64,000 nt of DNA from an uncultured archaeon. GTDB lineage: Archaea > Thermoproteota > Nitrososphaeria_A > Caldarchaeales > Wolframiiraptoraceae. The notes under the pieces are model-generated. The model worked only from the letters and a program-made list of their open reading frames with translations. It was not told where the DNA came from and did not search any database. Below, piece by piece: positions 51,216 to 59,758 of the stretch. Positions within the stretch are counted from its first letter, which is position 1, and each line of letters starts with the position of its first letter. The stretch is from contig CALKCF010000004.1 of NCBI GenBank assembly GCA_938083505.1, forward strand, positions 62,001-126,000, written 5' to 3'. A program made the position numbers and the translations under genes.

Positions 51216-52283
51216 TTGCCAACAGAGAAAGAAATCATTCAAATGCTTAGGGGCGTTATCGACCCAGAACTCGGTGTTGACATAGTCTCCTTGGGAATGA
51301 TAAAAGACGTTAAAATAGAAAACAGCACAGTAAGAGTGACGCTGGAGCTGACGACGCCAGCTTGTCCGTTTCGTAACCAGCTAAAGGAGAAAGTCGAGAA
51401 TGTTTTAAAGAGATTGACTGAAGTCTCCGAGGTCAAAGTGGATGTAGTTGCCCGCGTCGCCCCTTCAAGGATTATTAAGGATAATCCTATTCCATATGTA
51501 AAGAATATAATCGCAATCGCTAGTGGCAAGGGTGGTGTCGGCAAATCTACAGTTGCCGTAAACGTTGGCTTGGCCTTAAGCGAGTCTGGCGCAAGCGTAG
51601 GCATACTCGACGCAGACATATATGGGCCCACAATACCTAAAATCCTTAATATTGAAATAAGCCCTACCAGTGCTGACAATAAAATATTGCCAGCAATAGC
51701 CTATAAAGGTATTAAGGTAATGTCTATAGGCTTCCTTCTACAAGATGAAGAGCCTGTGATATGGCGGGGACCGCTCGTGGCAAACACCATCAAACAGTTC
51801 TTGAGTGAGGTGGAGTGGGGCGAGCTCGACTATCTCATAGTGGACCTTCCGCCGGGTACTGGAGATGCCTCGCTAACGCTAGCGCAGAGCATCCCCCTAA
51901 CCGGAGTTGTCATAGTTAGCACACCCCAAGATGCCGCACTGAGGATAGCTATGAAGGCTCTGAATATGTTTAGAAGACTAAAAGTTGAAATAATAGGCAT
52001 GGTTGAAAATATGAGCTACTTCATTTGTCCTAACTGCGGTTATGTTTCCGAAATATTCAGCAGGGGTAATGTCAAGGCTGTTTGTGAGAGGTTGGGAATA
52101 AAGTTTCTGGGAGAGGTGCCGCTAAGTCCAGACATAAGGATTAATGGTGACCTCGGGAAGCCGGTCGTGATTGCGGCACCGAAATCCGGATCAGCGGAAG
52201 CGTTCAGAAGGATAGCTTATTCGATAGCTAGTAGTGTTTCGGTTATAGCCTATAAGAGGAAAGAGACGAGTATGGGGGCTTGA
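51216..52283 (+). CDS. Mrp/ApbC-type Fe-S cluster carrier ATPase
   Basis: 355-residue P-loop protein that binds and delivers [4Fe-4S] clusters. N-terminal DUF59/MIP18 domain (IIQMLRGVIDPELGVDIVSLGMIKDVKIE, TTPACPFRNQLKEKV) precedes the deviant Walker A IASGKGGVGKSTVAVNVG, the switch ILDADIYGPTIPKIL and LIVDLPPGTGDASLT, and the cluster cysteines in MSYFICPNCGYVSEIF. Start TTG 51216 fits the TATA-like spacing. The MoaE gene follows 9 nt after, suggesting an operon of cofactor maturation functions. Confidence 0.94.
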   Translation: MPTEKEIIQMLRGVIDPELGVDIVSLGMIKDVKIENSTVRVTLELTTPACPFRNQLKEKVENVLKRLTEVSEVKVDVVARVAPSRIIKDNPIPYVKNIIAIASGKGGVGKSTVAVNVGLALSESGASVGILDADIYGPTIPKILNIEISPTSADNKILPAIAYKGIKVMSIGFLLQDEEPVIWRGPLVANTIKQFLSEVEWGELDYLIVDLPPGTGDASLTLAQSIPLTGVVIVSTPQDAALRIAMKALNMFRRLKVEIIGMVENMSYFICPNCGYVSEIFSRGNVKAVCERLGIKFLGEVPLSPDIRINGDLGKPVVIAAPKSGSAEAFRRIAYSIASSVSVIAYKRKETSMGA

Positions 52284-52292
52284 GGGTGCAGT

Positions 52293-52745
52293 TTGAGAAA
52301 AAAAGAGCTACCTCTGCCAGGAGTTTATAAAAAAGAAGAACTCGACTTATGGAAACTCCTACCAATGATGCAGGATGTGTTCTCAGACGGGAGCTCTGGA
52401 GCTATCGTTAGCTTCTTGGGCATCGTTAAGTCCATCGGTAGCAACGGTAAAAGGGTTAGGCATTTAGAGATAGAGGCATATGACAGACATGCAAACCCTG
52501 TGATTCGTACGATATGCGAAGAGACGAAAGAGAAATTCAATCTAGAATTTGTTGGTATATGGCACCTAAAAGGCAGTTTTAAGGTAGGCGAACCCCTTGT
52601 ATTAGTAGTTATAGCAGGTAAGAGTAGAGAGGGGGTTTTTCCAGCTTTAGACGAGGCTGTTAATAGGTACAAGACAGAGCCCGCGCTTTTTAAAAAAGAG
52701 GTCTACGAAGATGGGACCTATGCGTGGCTTAGCACAGAACATTGA
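52293..52745 (+). CDS. moaE: Molybdopterin synthase large subunit MoaE
   Basis: Converts precursor Z (cPMP) to molybdopterin using thiocarboxylated MoaD. 150 residues. Signatures: SSGAIVSFLGIVKSIGSNGKRVRHLEIEAYDRHAN and VGIWHLKGSFKVGEPLVLVVIAGKSREGVFPALDEAVNRYKTEPALFKKEVYEDGTYAWL (catalytic lysines in KTEPALFKKE). The start is TTG 52293. It follows mrp closely. The only MoaD candidate in this window (2345-2659) is far away and has a masked C-terminus. Confidence 0.95.
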   Translation: MRKKELPLPGVYKKEELDLWKLLPMMQDVFSDGSSGAIVSFLGIVKSIGSNGKRVRHLEIEAYDRHANPVIRTICEETKEKFNLEFVGIWHLKGSFKVGEPLVLVVIAGKSREGVFPALDEAVNRYKTEPALFKKEVYEDGTYAWLSTEH

Positions 52746-52774
52746 TGGGCATCATTAGCAAATTATGAACAATC

Positions 52775-53266
52775 TTATTTAGATTTAGCAAACTGAGGTA
52801 GTAAGACCCTGACGAGTCTCTCCTCACCAGCCATGACATGATAGCTCGGCGACCTAACCTTCTTATCTCCCACGAATACGTGACCGTGAACTATCAGTTG
52901 CCTTGCGTGATATACTGATGCAGCCATTCCGAGCCTATAAACAACTGTTTGTAACCTTCTCTCTAAAAAGTCCCTAACAGTAAGCTTTAGTACGTCGTCT
53001 AGTGTGGCCGTAGGAGGTAAAACGCCAAGCCTTGCCAGTTTTCCTATAAGCACCCCTTCTTTCATCTTCCTCTCTTCGCCGCTAAGAACGAAGAGGGACC
53101 TAGCTATTGTCCTGTACTTCCTGAGGATTGCTACCGTCCTCCAAAGTTCTCTCTTATTCCTTAACCCATACTCACCCAAGAGCTTCAATTCTTCTGCTAA
53201 AACGTCAGCCCTCCAAGGATGTCTTGGCGTTTCATACTTCTTACGATGTCTCTTAGGGTCTCCCAT
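52775..53266 (-). CDS. rpsD: 30S ribosomal protein S4
   Basis: 163 residues, archaeal S4. The N-terminus GDPKRHRKKYETPRHPW, the middle LRKYRTIARSLFVLSGEERKM and the S4 RNA-binding domain LERRLQTVVYRLGMAASVYHARQLIVHGHVFVGDKKVRSPSYHV match. In most archaea S4 lies between S13 and S11 next to rpoD; here it stands alone, facing moaE, with the MazG gene divergent. No other ribosomal gene is in the window. Confidence 0.95.
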   Translation of the reverse strand: MGDPKRHRKKYETPRHPWRADVLAEELKLLGEYGLRNKRELWRTVAILRKYRTIARSLFVLSGEERKMKEGVLIGKLARLGVLPPTATLDDVLKLTVRDFLERRLQTVVYRLGMAASVYHARQLIVHGHVFVGDKKVRSPSYHVMAGEERLVRVLLPQFAKSK

Positions 53267-53352
53267 ACCTACAGGCTAGACTTTATTGTCCTATTTTTAG
53301 CTTTCGTAGGATCAAAGGAAGAGGTTTATACGACCCCGTTCTACTACATACC

Positions 53353-53661
53353 ATGACTTATAGCTCGTTAAGATCCCTTGCAAGTTTTCAGAACTTATTC
53401 AAAGAACTCTACATTTCTAGGGATTTAAGTAGAGGTGCCGACAAGACTCTGCTCTGGTTGGTATCAGAGTTGGGTGAGTTGAGCGATGCTTATCTGAAGC
53501 AGGATTTAAATGCCATGAAGGAAGAAGTAGCTGACGTATTCGCATGGCTTTGTAGCTTTTGCAACTTGCTTAACATAGACCTCGAAGAGGCTGTCTTAAA
53601 AAAGTATGGCAACGGGTGTCCTAGGTGCTCCTCGTCACCATGTAGGTGTCCAATAAGATAA
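53353..53661 (+). CDS. MazG-like nucleotide pyrophosphohydrolase with C-terminal Cys cluster
   Basis: 102-residue MazG-type NTP pyrophosphohydrolase (house-cleaning). Core ELGELSDAYLKQDLNAMKEEVADVFAWLCSFCNLLNIDLEEA shows the EExxD/ExxD metal motifs in a four-helix bundle. The C-terminus has C-x2-C-x4-C-x-C (CPRCSSSPCRC), a probable Zn-binding end found in some archaeal relatives. ATG 53353; divergent from rpsD. Likely hydrolyses non-canonical or excess NTPs. Confidence 0.82.
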   Translation: MTYSSLRSLASFQNLFKELYISRDLSRGADKTLLWLVSELGELSDAYLKQDLNAMKEEVADVFAWLCSFCNLLNIDLEEAVLKKYGNGCPRCSSSPCRCPIR

Positions 53662-53697
53662 GGAAATTAAATCCCTTTTAACAAAATCTTGTTAGGG

Positions 53698-54940
53698 TTG
53701 CTACGCGAGTACGAGATTAGTGAGCTTGAGATAAAGAGAGAGCAGGGGAATTTCTGCCCAGTCTGCAAACAAAGGCAGGCTTTCCGAATGTAGGCCCACT
53801 ATATGTCCTTTCGTTAAGAAGTTGTCTGCTTGGATACCTACAGAAAGGTTTCAAGATAGGGTAGTATTTGGAGCAAGCCCACCAACGGTGTTGGTGGGTG
53901 AGTGGGGGTATCCAAAGGTAAACATCGGTCCTGCCGTTTCCGTTATGGAAAAGGACTTTGCAGGATTGTTAGACGTTTATGAAAAGTGGTTAGATTTTCC
54001 CATAGAAGAACTCCTGCTTATGAGGCTCAGCCTACTTCACGGTAAGAAAAAGGTCAGCGTTACCGCATCAAGAATGCCGAGTAGGTTTATCGAATCTTTT
54101 CAAGAGTTGGCAACGTCCTCAACACCAGTGGATACTGAGATGGAGCTTGAGAGCAAACCCGCATTGAAGCCCCTATTTTACATAAGAGAACCCCCCATAG
54201 GCCCCTCGGCGCCGCTTCTGAAGTTGAGAATTGTAGAAAACCCTAGTGTTCCAAGGGTTGTAGAAAAGGTAGTAGGGGATACAGATTTGAAGGCGGCAAA
54301 TGCCGTTATAACAATGTATCGTTCCGGCATTAGGCAAGAACAGATAACTCGGCTCCTTTCAATCGGCCTCCTTGGTGCAAAGAATGAGAGGAAGATTGTT
54401 CCTACAGAGTGGAGCATAACGGCAGTTGATGATATAATCGGTAAGACACTTAGAAAAGAGGTTATGAAGAATCCCTTAGTAAACTATTACGAGATTTACG
54501 GGTTTGAGGCCCTGTATAATAGGGTTTACATACTCCTGCTTCCGTTAAAGTGGATGTTTGAGGTTCTCGAATACTGGCATAGTATGCCTAGTATGCTTCC
54601 TTACTCAGACCATGAATTACCCGGTTTCCCAGAGAAGTATCCTGAAAATATCGGTGGCGTATATCACGCGACAAGGCTCCCAGTACTGGAGCATCTATCA
54701 GCCAGGAGGAAGCAAGCGGCAGCTCTTGTTTTTATCGAGGTATTCCCTGGATGGTTGCCGCTTGGTGTTTGGAGGCTTAGAGAGATAAGCAGGAAGGCCC
54801 TTAGTAGGCAATATGCTAAGACAGGTAGTCTAGATGAGGCTCTGTCACTCCTATCGACAAGGCTGAAGCTTCCCATCGAAAAGTGGATAAGGGCAAGCTG
54901 GTTGCTGGATTTCTTGAAAAATCAGACCAGGTTAGAATGA
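53698..54940 (+). pseudogene. Nre family DNA repair protein, frameshifted near the N-terminus
   Basis: Nre family (archaeal DNA repair proteins, NreA/NreB, linked to damage response). The main part (53822-54940) has ERFQDRVVFGASPPTVLVGEWGYPKVNIGPAV and SVTASRMPSRFIESFQELA, typical of the family, plus LEHLSARRKQAAALVFIEVFPGWLPLGVWRLREISRKAL. The zinc-finger start lies upstream: NFCPVCK in the 53698 frame and GRLSECRPTICPFVKK in the next frame. A one-base slip near 53767-53773 (AAACAAAGG) separates them. Correction restores CPVC...ECRPTIC. No PCNA-binding PIP-like tail seen at the C-terminus. Confidence 0.8.
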
Positions 54941-55040
54941 AGGAGAAAAGTCGTTTTACCCTAAGAATGTTCGGTAATAGAAGAAAAGGAAGCGGTTTAT
55001 ATTAGTATAGAATTCGTAAAGGCGGAAACGGTGCATACAA

Positions 55041-55472
55041 ATGCCCAAGAAACCCAAAGATGCGCTCTCACCAAAATACAAAGCAAGGGTCGGTTATGAG
55101 AGTGAGTATGCTTTAGTCAAAAAATTGGTCGGAAAAGGATGGCCTGGATGGTATGCTGTGAGGACTCCTGGAAGCGGAAGCGGAAAGATGGCAAAGCCGG
55201 ACATCATAGCAGTCGAGAATGGAGAGCTGTACGCAATAGAGGTTAAGTCAAGCAGGAAACCTTACGTTATGTTAAACAAAGAGCAGGTTAAGAGACTCCT
55301 CGAGTTTTGCAGAATGTTTCGTTTAAGGTGCCCTCACTGTGGAAGAGAATTTGCAGCAAAACCCGTCTTGGCAGTCAGGTTTATGGGTTATGGATGGGAA
55401 TTCGTTGAAATTCCAAATAATGCAGAGCACCCTATTATAATAAAACGAAGACCTAAAGAGCTAGGTTCCTGA
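55041..55472 (+). CDS. hjc: Holliday junction resolvase Hjc-type nuclease with CxxC insertion
   Basis: 143-residue archaeal Holliday-junction resolvase-like nuclease. The PD-(D/E)XK core is visible: Glu in VGYESEYALVKKL, Asp in MAKPDIIAVENGELYAIEVKSS (D, E, K). The later part has an insertion with one CxxC pair (FRLRCPHCGREF, near residue 97) that is unusual for Hjc. ATG 55041 follows a GGTTTATATTAG box (about 54995). The end overlaps the convergent winged-helix gene by 12 nt. Adjacent to Nre, wHTH, coiled-coil and SSB genes, so a DNA repair role is well supported by context. Confidence 0.85.
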   Translation: MPKKPKDALSPKYKARVGYESEYALVKKLVGKGWPGWYAVRTPGSGSGKMAKPDIIAVENGELYAIEVKSSRKPYVMLNKEQVKRLLEFCRMFRLRCPHCGREFAAKPVLAVRFMGYGWEFVEIPNNAEHPIIIKRRPKELGS

Positions 55473-55886
55473 TACGTTTTTTCTTGTTTGTAGTTGCTTA
55501 TAATGTCCCCTTTTTGGTACCTGGTTAAGCTTTATCACCTTTTCCTCCTCGGCTGGTCTTCTAAAGACCCTTCTCTCAACTTCGCCAAGCTCTATGAGCA
55601 AAGGGCTGAGAAAATGGCTGAGCGATGGCGAATTTTTGACCCATTTCCGCTCAGAGGGTTTTGATAGATACCCTATCTGGACGAGAGCCTGGAGTAGATT
55701 CGATACACTCCTTCTCTTCTTCCTGTCTTTAGTAATCTCTGTTGGTAGAAGTTCTGCTACCTGTGTTAAAGTAAACGGTTGAACGTCTATGTTTGCTATG
55801 GCAGCCAAAATCATCTCAACATCCTCCGGCGTTAGTAACCTTGTTTTCCAACTAAGCATTGTGACTATTGGATGGAACTCACCCAT
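55461..55886 (-). CDS. Winged-helix domain protein
   Basis: 141 residues. LTQVAELLPTEITKDRKKRRSVSNLLQALVQIGYLSKPSERKWVKNSPSLSHFL is a helix-turn-helix with wing, suitable for DNA binding. The N-terminal TPEDVEMILAAIANIDVQPF helix could be a dimerisation region. Its C-terminal tail is basic (RGHYKQLQTRKNVSGT). It starts 9 nt after the coiled-coil gene in the same direction, so both are likely cotranscribed. No ligand-binding domain; may be a regulator of the cluster or a DNA-bound partner of the coiled-coil protein. Confidence 0.65.
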   Translation of the reverse strand: MGEFHPIVTMLSWKTRLLTPEDVEMILAAIANIDVQPFTLTQVAELLPTEITKDRKKRRSVSNLLQALVQIGYLSKPSERKWVKNSPSLSHFLSPLLIELGEVERRVFRRPAEEEKVIKLNQVPKRGHYKQLQTRKNVSGT

Positions 55887-55895
55887 CGTGTCGCT

Positions 55896-57365
55896 CTACC
55901 TCTTATAGAGCTTAAGTATGATGTCCGGGTCTATGATGTTTGCTCTATTACATGAGGGGCATATCATCTTTATAGTTTCTCCTTTACTTTTTAGTTCCAT
56001 TAGTTCCTCAGTAGTGGGTAGCCAGACTGAAGTTCCAGCCCTACAGTATCTGCATATTATCTTCGCCTTTTTATCGCTCGGCACCTTAGGAACCTTTTCT
56101 CCTGTAACCGTTTTTACCAAGAAAGTTGTCTGTTCAACACCCTTCGGCATTCCGGCAGACACTTCAGTCTGCATGGATTTGAGGATATTCTTTAGGGACT
56201 GTAACTCTTCCTCTAACTTTGCCCTTTTCTCTACCAAGCTTTCAAATTGTTTTTCTAATCTCTCGAAAACCCACTTCGGAACAAATTCGCCGGAAAGAGC
56301 CGGTATGACCAATTCCACCAGTCTTTTTCTTGCTTTCTCGAGCAGATGTCCTTCCAGTGGCTTCAACATCGAGAGCTCACCACGTTTTATCTTCAGTATG
56401 TTATTCAATTGTTGGATGATTGCTTCTATGTCCTCCGGTTGGGTATTTTTAGGATCGGAAAGTAGTGTAAGCAAGGATCTTGTGGCATTTAGCTCATCTT
56501 CCAGCTCCTTGATGTTTGTTTGCTTCTTTGATATCTCCTCATCCAGCCTTTTTAACTCCTCTCTTTTCTTTTCTATTGCTGAAAGCAATTCCTTTATGGT
56601 GCCCTTTACTTCAAGCAATGAGGAGTACTCAGCGTAAAGGGCCTCGTGTAGTCTTTTCAGTTCATCAACTTCCTGTCTTAGGTTATCACGCTGAACTCTT
56701 AACTCTTCTAAAGCAGACCTTATCATAGCTACATCCGATTCGACGTTAAGGAGCTCAGCACACTCGCCAAGGAGAGAGTTCCGTTTCGCGTCAGCCTCAT
56801 TTACCAGCTTCTCAACTTCTTTCAACTTCCGCTCTAGCTCTGCTATCCGTTTACTTAAGTCGTCAGCCCTGATCGCTTGCTCGATCACTTCATTTGGGTC
56901 GCCCTGCATGTTCTTTATTGAATTCAATACGACAACAAGTCTCTCAATATCGTCTAGACCCAACTTGAATTGTTCTAAAACCGAGATTAGGGAATTAACC
57001 TTGTTCACCATCTCCAAGGTGAGCTTTTTTTGTTGCATATAAATCTCAAGGTCTTCCTCAAGTCTTGCCCTCTTCTTTTTCAGATCGTCTATTGCATACT
57101 CTATAGTTACGAGCTCCCTTGCCTTCTTCTCGTACTCTTTTAACAGGGCGCCTATACTCTTCCCAGTCTCCTTTTCCAGCTTTCTTAGCCTAGTCATAGC
57201 GGCAACGTAGTACCTAATCTTTGATGGCTCCTTTGCGACGTTTTCGACGACGTCAAGGAAGTCTTCTAGCTTCTGCAGTGAAACACCAGCCTTATCTAAT
57301 TGGTGCAATAATTCTTCTGCTTTATGGATAGGCTCGCTTTCCCTAAAGACTCTTTCCTCTCTCAA
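55896..57365 (-). CDS. Long coiled-coil protein with C-terminal zinc ribbon, unknown
   Basis: 489 residues. Residues about 60-370 are almost continuous coiled coil, rich in Glu, Lys and Leu (for example KELVEKRAKLEEELQSLKNIL and DELEKLVNEADAKRNSLL-type heptads), with breaks near 340. The C-terminal 60 residues form a zinc ribbon: KIICRYCRAGTSVWLP and KMICPSCNRANIIDPDIILKLYKR (CxxC ... CxxC). No Walker motif, so it is not a complete SMC/Rad50. It lies between the SSB gene and the winged-helix gene. A scaffold or tethering function in DNA repair or transcription is inferred. Not found in my memory as a named family. Confidence 0.7.
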   Translation of the reverse strand: MREERVFRESEPIHKAEELLHQLDKAGVSLQKLEDFLDVVENVAKEPSKIRYYVAAMTRLRKLEKETGKSIGALLKEYEKKARELVTIEYAIDDLKKKRARLEEDLEIYMQQKKLTLEMVNKVNSLISVLEQFKLGLDDIERLVVVLNSIKNMQGDPNEVIEQAIRADDLSKRIAELERKLKEVEKLVNEADAKRNSLLGECAELLNVESDVAMIRSALEELRVQRDNLRQEVDELKRLHEALYAEYSSLLEVKGTIKELLSAIEKKREELKRLDEEISKKQTNIKELEDELNATRSLLTLLSDPKNTQPEDIEAIIQQLNNILKIKRGELSMLKPLEGHLLEKARKRLVELVIPALSGEFVPKWVFERLEKQFESLVEKRAKLEEELQSLKNILKSMQTEVSAGMPKGVEQTTFLVKTVTGEKVPKVPSDKKAKIICRYCRAGTSVWLPTTEELMELKSKGETIKMICPSCNRANIIDPDIILKLYKR

Positions 57366-57593
57366 GGACTTTTCTCTCGAATTTATTTAACCATAAAATA
57401 TAAAAAAATTATTGTTACTCAAGAACAGGCTGAATGACCGCCTTAATACTCTAGTATCAGTTCCTGCACAGATTCTTCATCGTTACGCGGTAACTCCGAA
57501 ATACCCGCTTTCATCATCTGTAACAGAGGTGTATAGCAGTCACTAATTAGCGTTTCAGTCTTAGATATCGGCACTACCCTTTGCCTTTGTTTT

Positions 57594-58019
57594 CTACTTT
57601 TGTTTACCTCTTCTTCCTGTCTGAAACCTTCGTCCTCGTGGTCTGCTAAAACCCTCTTCACGAGGCATAGCCTTTGCTGAAAGGTTATTTTCTACGTTTA
57701 TATTTGGAATTTTTTCATCGACAACCTCTATCGAACCGTATCTTCCAAGGTTTAATTGCATAAAACCCTTGAACGGCTTTACGAAAGCGTTAGTGATCAT
57801 AACCACGTCTCCTTCGTTTACTTTGTCTATATTTTCGTCCCAAAGAACCAGCGTTATAGCACCGGTCTCGTCAGCGATCAGTGCCTCGTTAAGTTTATGC
57901 TCCCTTTGGTCAAACTTTGAAGCTACGAACTTCTCCTCGCCTTTTTTTACAACCTTCGCAAGAAGGTTTACCGAACGCGACCACGGGTTCAGGTTACCGA
58001 TTTTTACTAACCCGCTCAA
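57594..58019 (-). CDS. ssb: Single-OB-fold ssDNA-binding protein with RG-rich tail
   Basis: 141-residue SSB of the crenarchaeal type. OB fold from KIGNLNPWSRSVNLLAKVVKKGE to the strand FMQLNLGRYGSIEVVDE; the C-terminal tail has RGRRFQTGRRGKQK, the basic/RG region that replaces the acidic tail of bacterial SSB. The aromatic residues in LVLWDEN and FKGFM-type positions contact ssDNA in homologues. Divergent from no gene; lysS starts 98 nt upstream in the same direction. Promoter not clear. Confidence 0.9.
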   Translation of the reverse strand: MSGLVKIGNLNPWSRSVNLLAKVVKKGEEKFVASKFDQREHKLNEALIADETGAITLVLWDENIDKVNEGDVVMITNAFVKPFKGFMQLNLGRYGSIEVVDEKIPNINVENNLSAKAMPREEGFSRPRGRRFQTGRRGKQK

Positions 58020-58097
58020 CCTCTTTTACCACGCTTTTTTGGCAATAGGTTTGATGGGCCGTATTTAAGTGTTTGTGATCCTGCAAGAGTGTCTGAT

Positions 58098-59705
58098 TCA
58101 ATCGGAGTGCAGGTATGGTTCGAGCAACCTAAGAACTTCGTCTTTACCTATGTCGAACAAATAGGGGCCTAGTCTTGGACCCCTGGGTATGCCTAAGAAT
58201 ATTTCGTAAAGCTTTCTGAAGAATTGCCGGGGTTCTATTCTGTTGGAACGGGCGAGCTCGAATATACTGTGCTGGAGTTCATCTGGAGTGTTAACCTCGC
58301 GTATCTTCGATACCAGTTGTCTGAGCGCCAACTTCTCATTCTTGCTCAACTCCACCAGACCTCTCTTTAACCTACCGAATTTATGTGCATAATTTATCGC
58401 TAGCCTGGCCCTCCTCAGCACCTCCTCGTCAACTTTGTAACCGTACTTTATGAGTCTAGAGATTACGAATTCCTCGACCCTTCCTTGGGGGGCAAAGCTG
58501 GCTAACTCCACGAGCAGGTTATAGGGAACATGCGTCTTGGGTTTGCTTGGCGGTCTAAGGTGATGAATGTACTCGTACAGTCCCTTTAGACGCATTTCAG
58601 CCGTTTTTGTAGTAGCTCTTTGCTTACCGAAGTAAATGTCTTCTATGTAGTCAACTTCGTCCATTAACTTAGGTATGCTCTTATATGATAATCTCCTAGT
58701 TCCAGTATATCTTTTATACAAAAGAAGGAGCAAACTCTCTGGCGTCCCATATTTCAGCCACTCCTGCGGTGTAAAGACGTTACCTGCGGATTTAGATATC
58801 TTCCTCCCATGTTCGTCCAAAAACATCTCGTATCTGATATGATAAGGCGGCACGAAGTTTAAAATACGTTCAGCTACCAAGTCGTTCACCTTAACGGAAT
58901 CTGCTATGTCTTTCCCGTAAGCCTCAAACCTTATGTCAAGCCTAGCCCACCTAGCAGCAAACTCTACTTTCCAGGCCAGCTTCCCATCAGCCTTCCTTAT
59001 GTCCGCCTCTCCTTCATATCCGCACCCTTCTATCTTCTTACCCTTTATTTCAACACCTTCACATCTGTATTTTACGATGAACCTTTTTTGATCGTACTCA
59101 TAGGCATTTGCCGTGTATATCCTTCCACATTCTTTGCATATAGGAAAGTACGGAAGAACCTTTAGGAATTTGTCCTGACCTACTGTTTCGTATATTATGT
59201 AACCTATAGTGGACGAGTTCCTTAGAATTTTATCTATCACATTGGCCAGCATTCCCCCTTCGTAAACTTTTTTTGCCGAAAAGAATTTGTACTCTATGTT
59301 AATCGCGTCGAGAGCGTCCCTCAGCATACCGCTCATATGCTCGCTATAGGAATTATGACAACCGAATGGGTCTGGTATATGAGACACGGGTTTTAGCAAG
59401 TATTCTTGGAGCCAAGGGGGCATATCAGAAGGTACTCTCCTCAAACCGTCCATGTCGTCCGCAAAAGTCACAGTTTCAGAATTGTAACCAAGGTTTTTGA
59501 GGGCCAGCGTTACACCATAAGCCCTTACAGCATCTGATAGGCTTCCAATATGCGGTATTCCTGAGGCGCCAAGACCGCTTTCAGTTCTTATCATGCTTAG
59601 GTCTCTACCTAAATAGACTTCGCGCTCAATTATCTTGTTGGCTACTGCATCTAGCCATGTTCCTTTTCCGATTATCTCGTTCTTTTTCATCAAGCAAAGC
59701 TTCAT
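58098..59705 (-). CDS. lysS: Lysyl-tRNA synthetase, class I
   Basis: About 535 residues. HIGH motif GIPHIGSLSDA and KMSKS-like KISKSAGNVFTPQEW; IRTESGLGASGIPH and FADDMDGLRRVPSDMP are class I LysRS-specific. The Cys-x2-Cys pairs CKECGR and CEGVEIKGKKIEGCGYEG form the zinc insertion. The frame is open from 59750, but ATG 59705 (or 59690) fits a CTTTTAAGG box at about 59723-59731. Class I LysRS is the archaeal type, so this supports archaeal origin. Confidence 0.95.
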   Translation of the reverse strand: MKLCLMKKNEIIGKGTWLDAVANKIIEREVYLGRDLSMIRTESGLGASGIPHIGSLSDAVRAYGVTLALKNLGYNSETVTFADDMDGLRRVPSDMPPWLQEYLLKPVSHIPDPFGCHNSYSEHMSGMLRDALDAINIEYKFFSAKKVYEGGMLANVIDKILRNSSTIGYIIYETVGQDKFLKVLPYFPICKECGRIYTANAYEYDQKRFIVKYRCEGVEIKGKKIEGCGYEGEADIRKADGKLAWKVEFAARWARLDIRFEAYGKDIADSVKVNDLVAERILNFVPPYHIRYEMFLDEHGRKISKSAGNVFTPQEWLKYGTPESLLLLLYKRYTGTRRLSYKSIPKLMDEVDYIEDIYFGKQRATTKTAEMRLKGLYEYIHHLRPPSKPKTHVPYNLLVELASFAPQGRVEEFVISRLIKYGYKVDEEVLRRARLAINYAHKFGRLKRGLVELSKNEKLALRQLVSKIREVNTPDELQHSIFELARSNRIEPRQFFRKLYEIFLGIPRGPRLGPYLFDIGKDEVLRLLEPYLHSD

Positions 59706-59758
59706 AATGGAACGAGCCTTAAAAGTTTTAGCTTTAGGGTAAATAAGCACATCAACTA

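Noticed and set aside
55918-56637. 239-residue plus-strand ORF inside the coiled-coil gene
   Set aside because: Complementary to a Glu/Lys-rich heptad gene, which produces long Ser/Phe-rich frames; no support.
57443-57661. 72-residue minus-strand ORF after SSB
   Set aside because: Overlaps the SSB C-terminus in another frame. A 43-residue part from a GTG near 57575 has reasonable codons but no promoter, RBS or homology.
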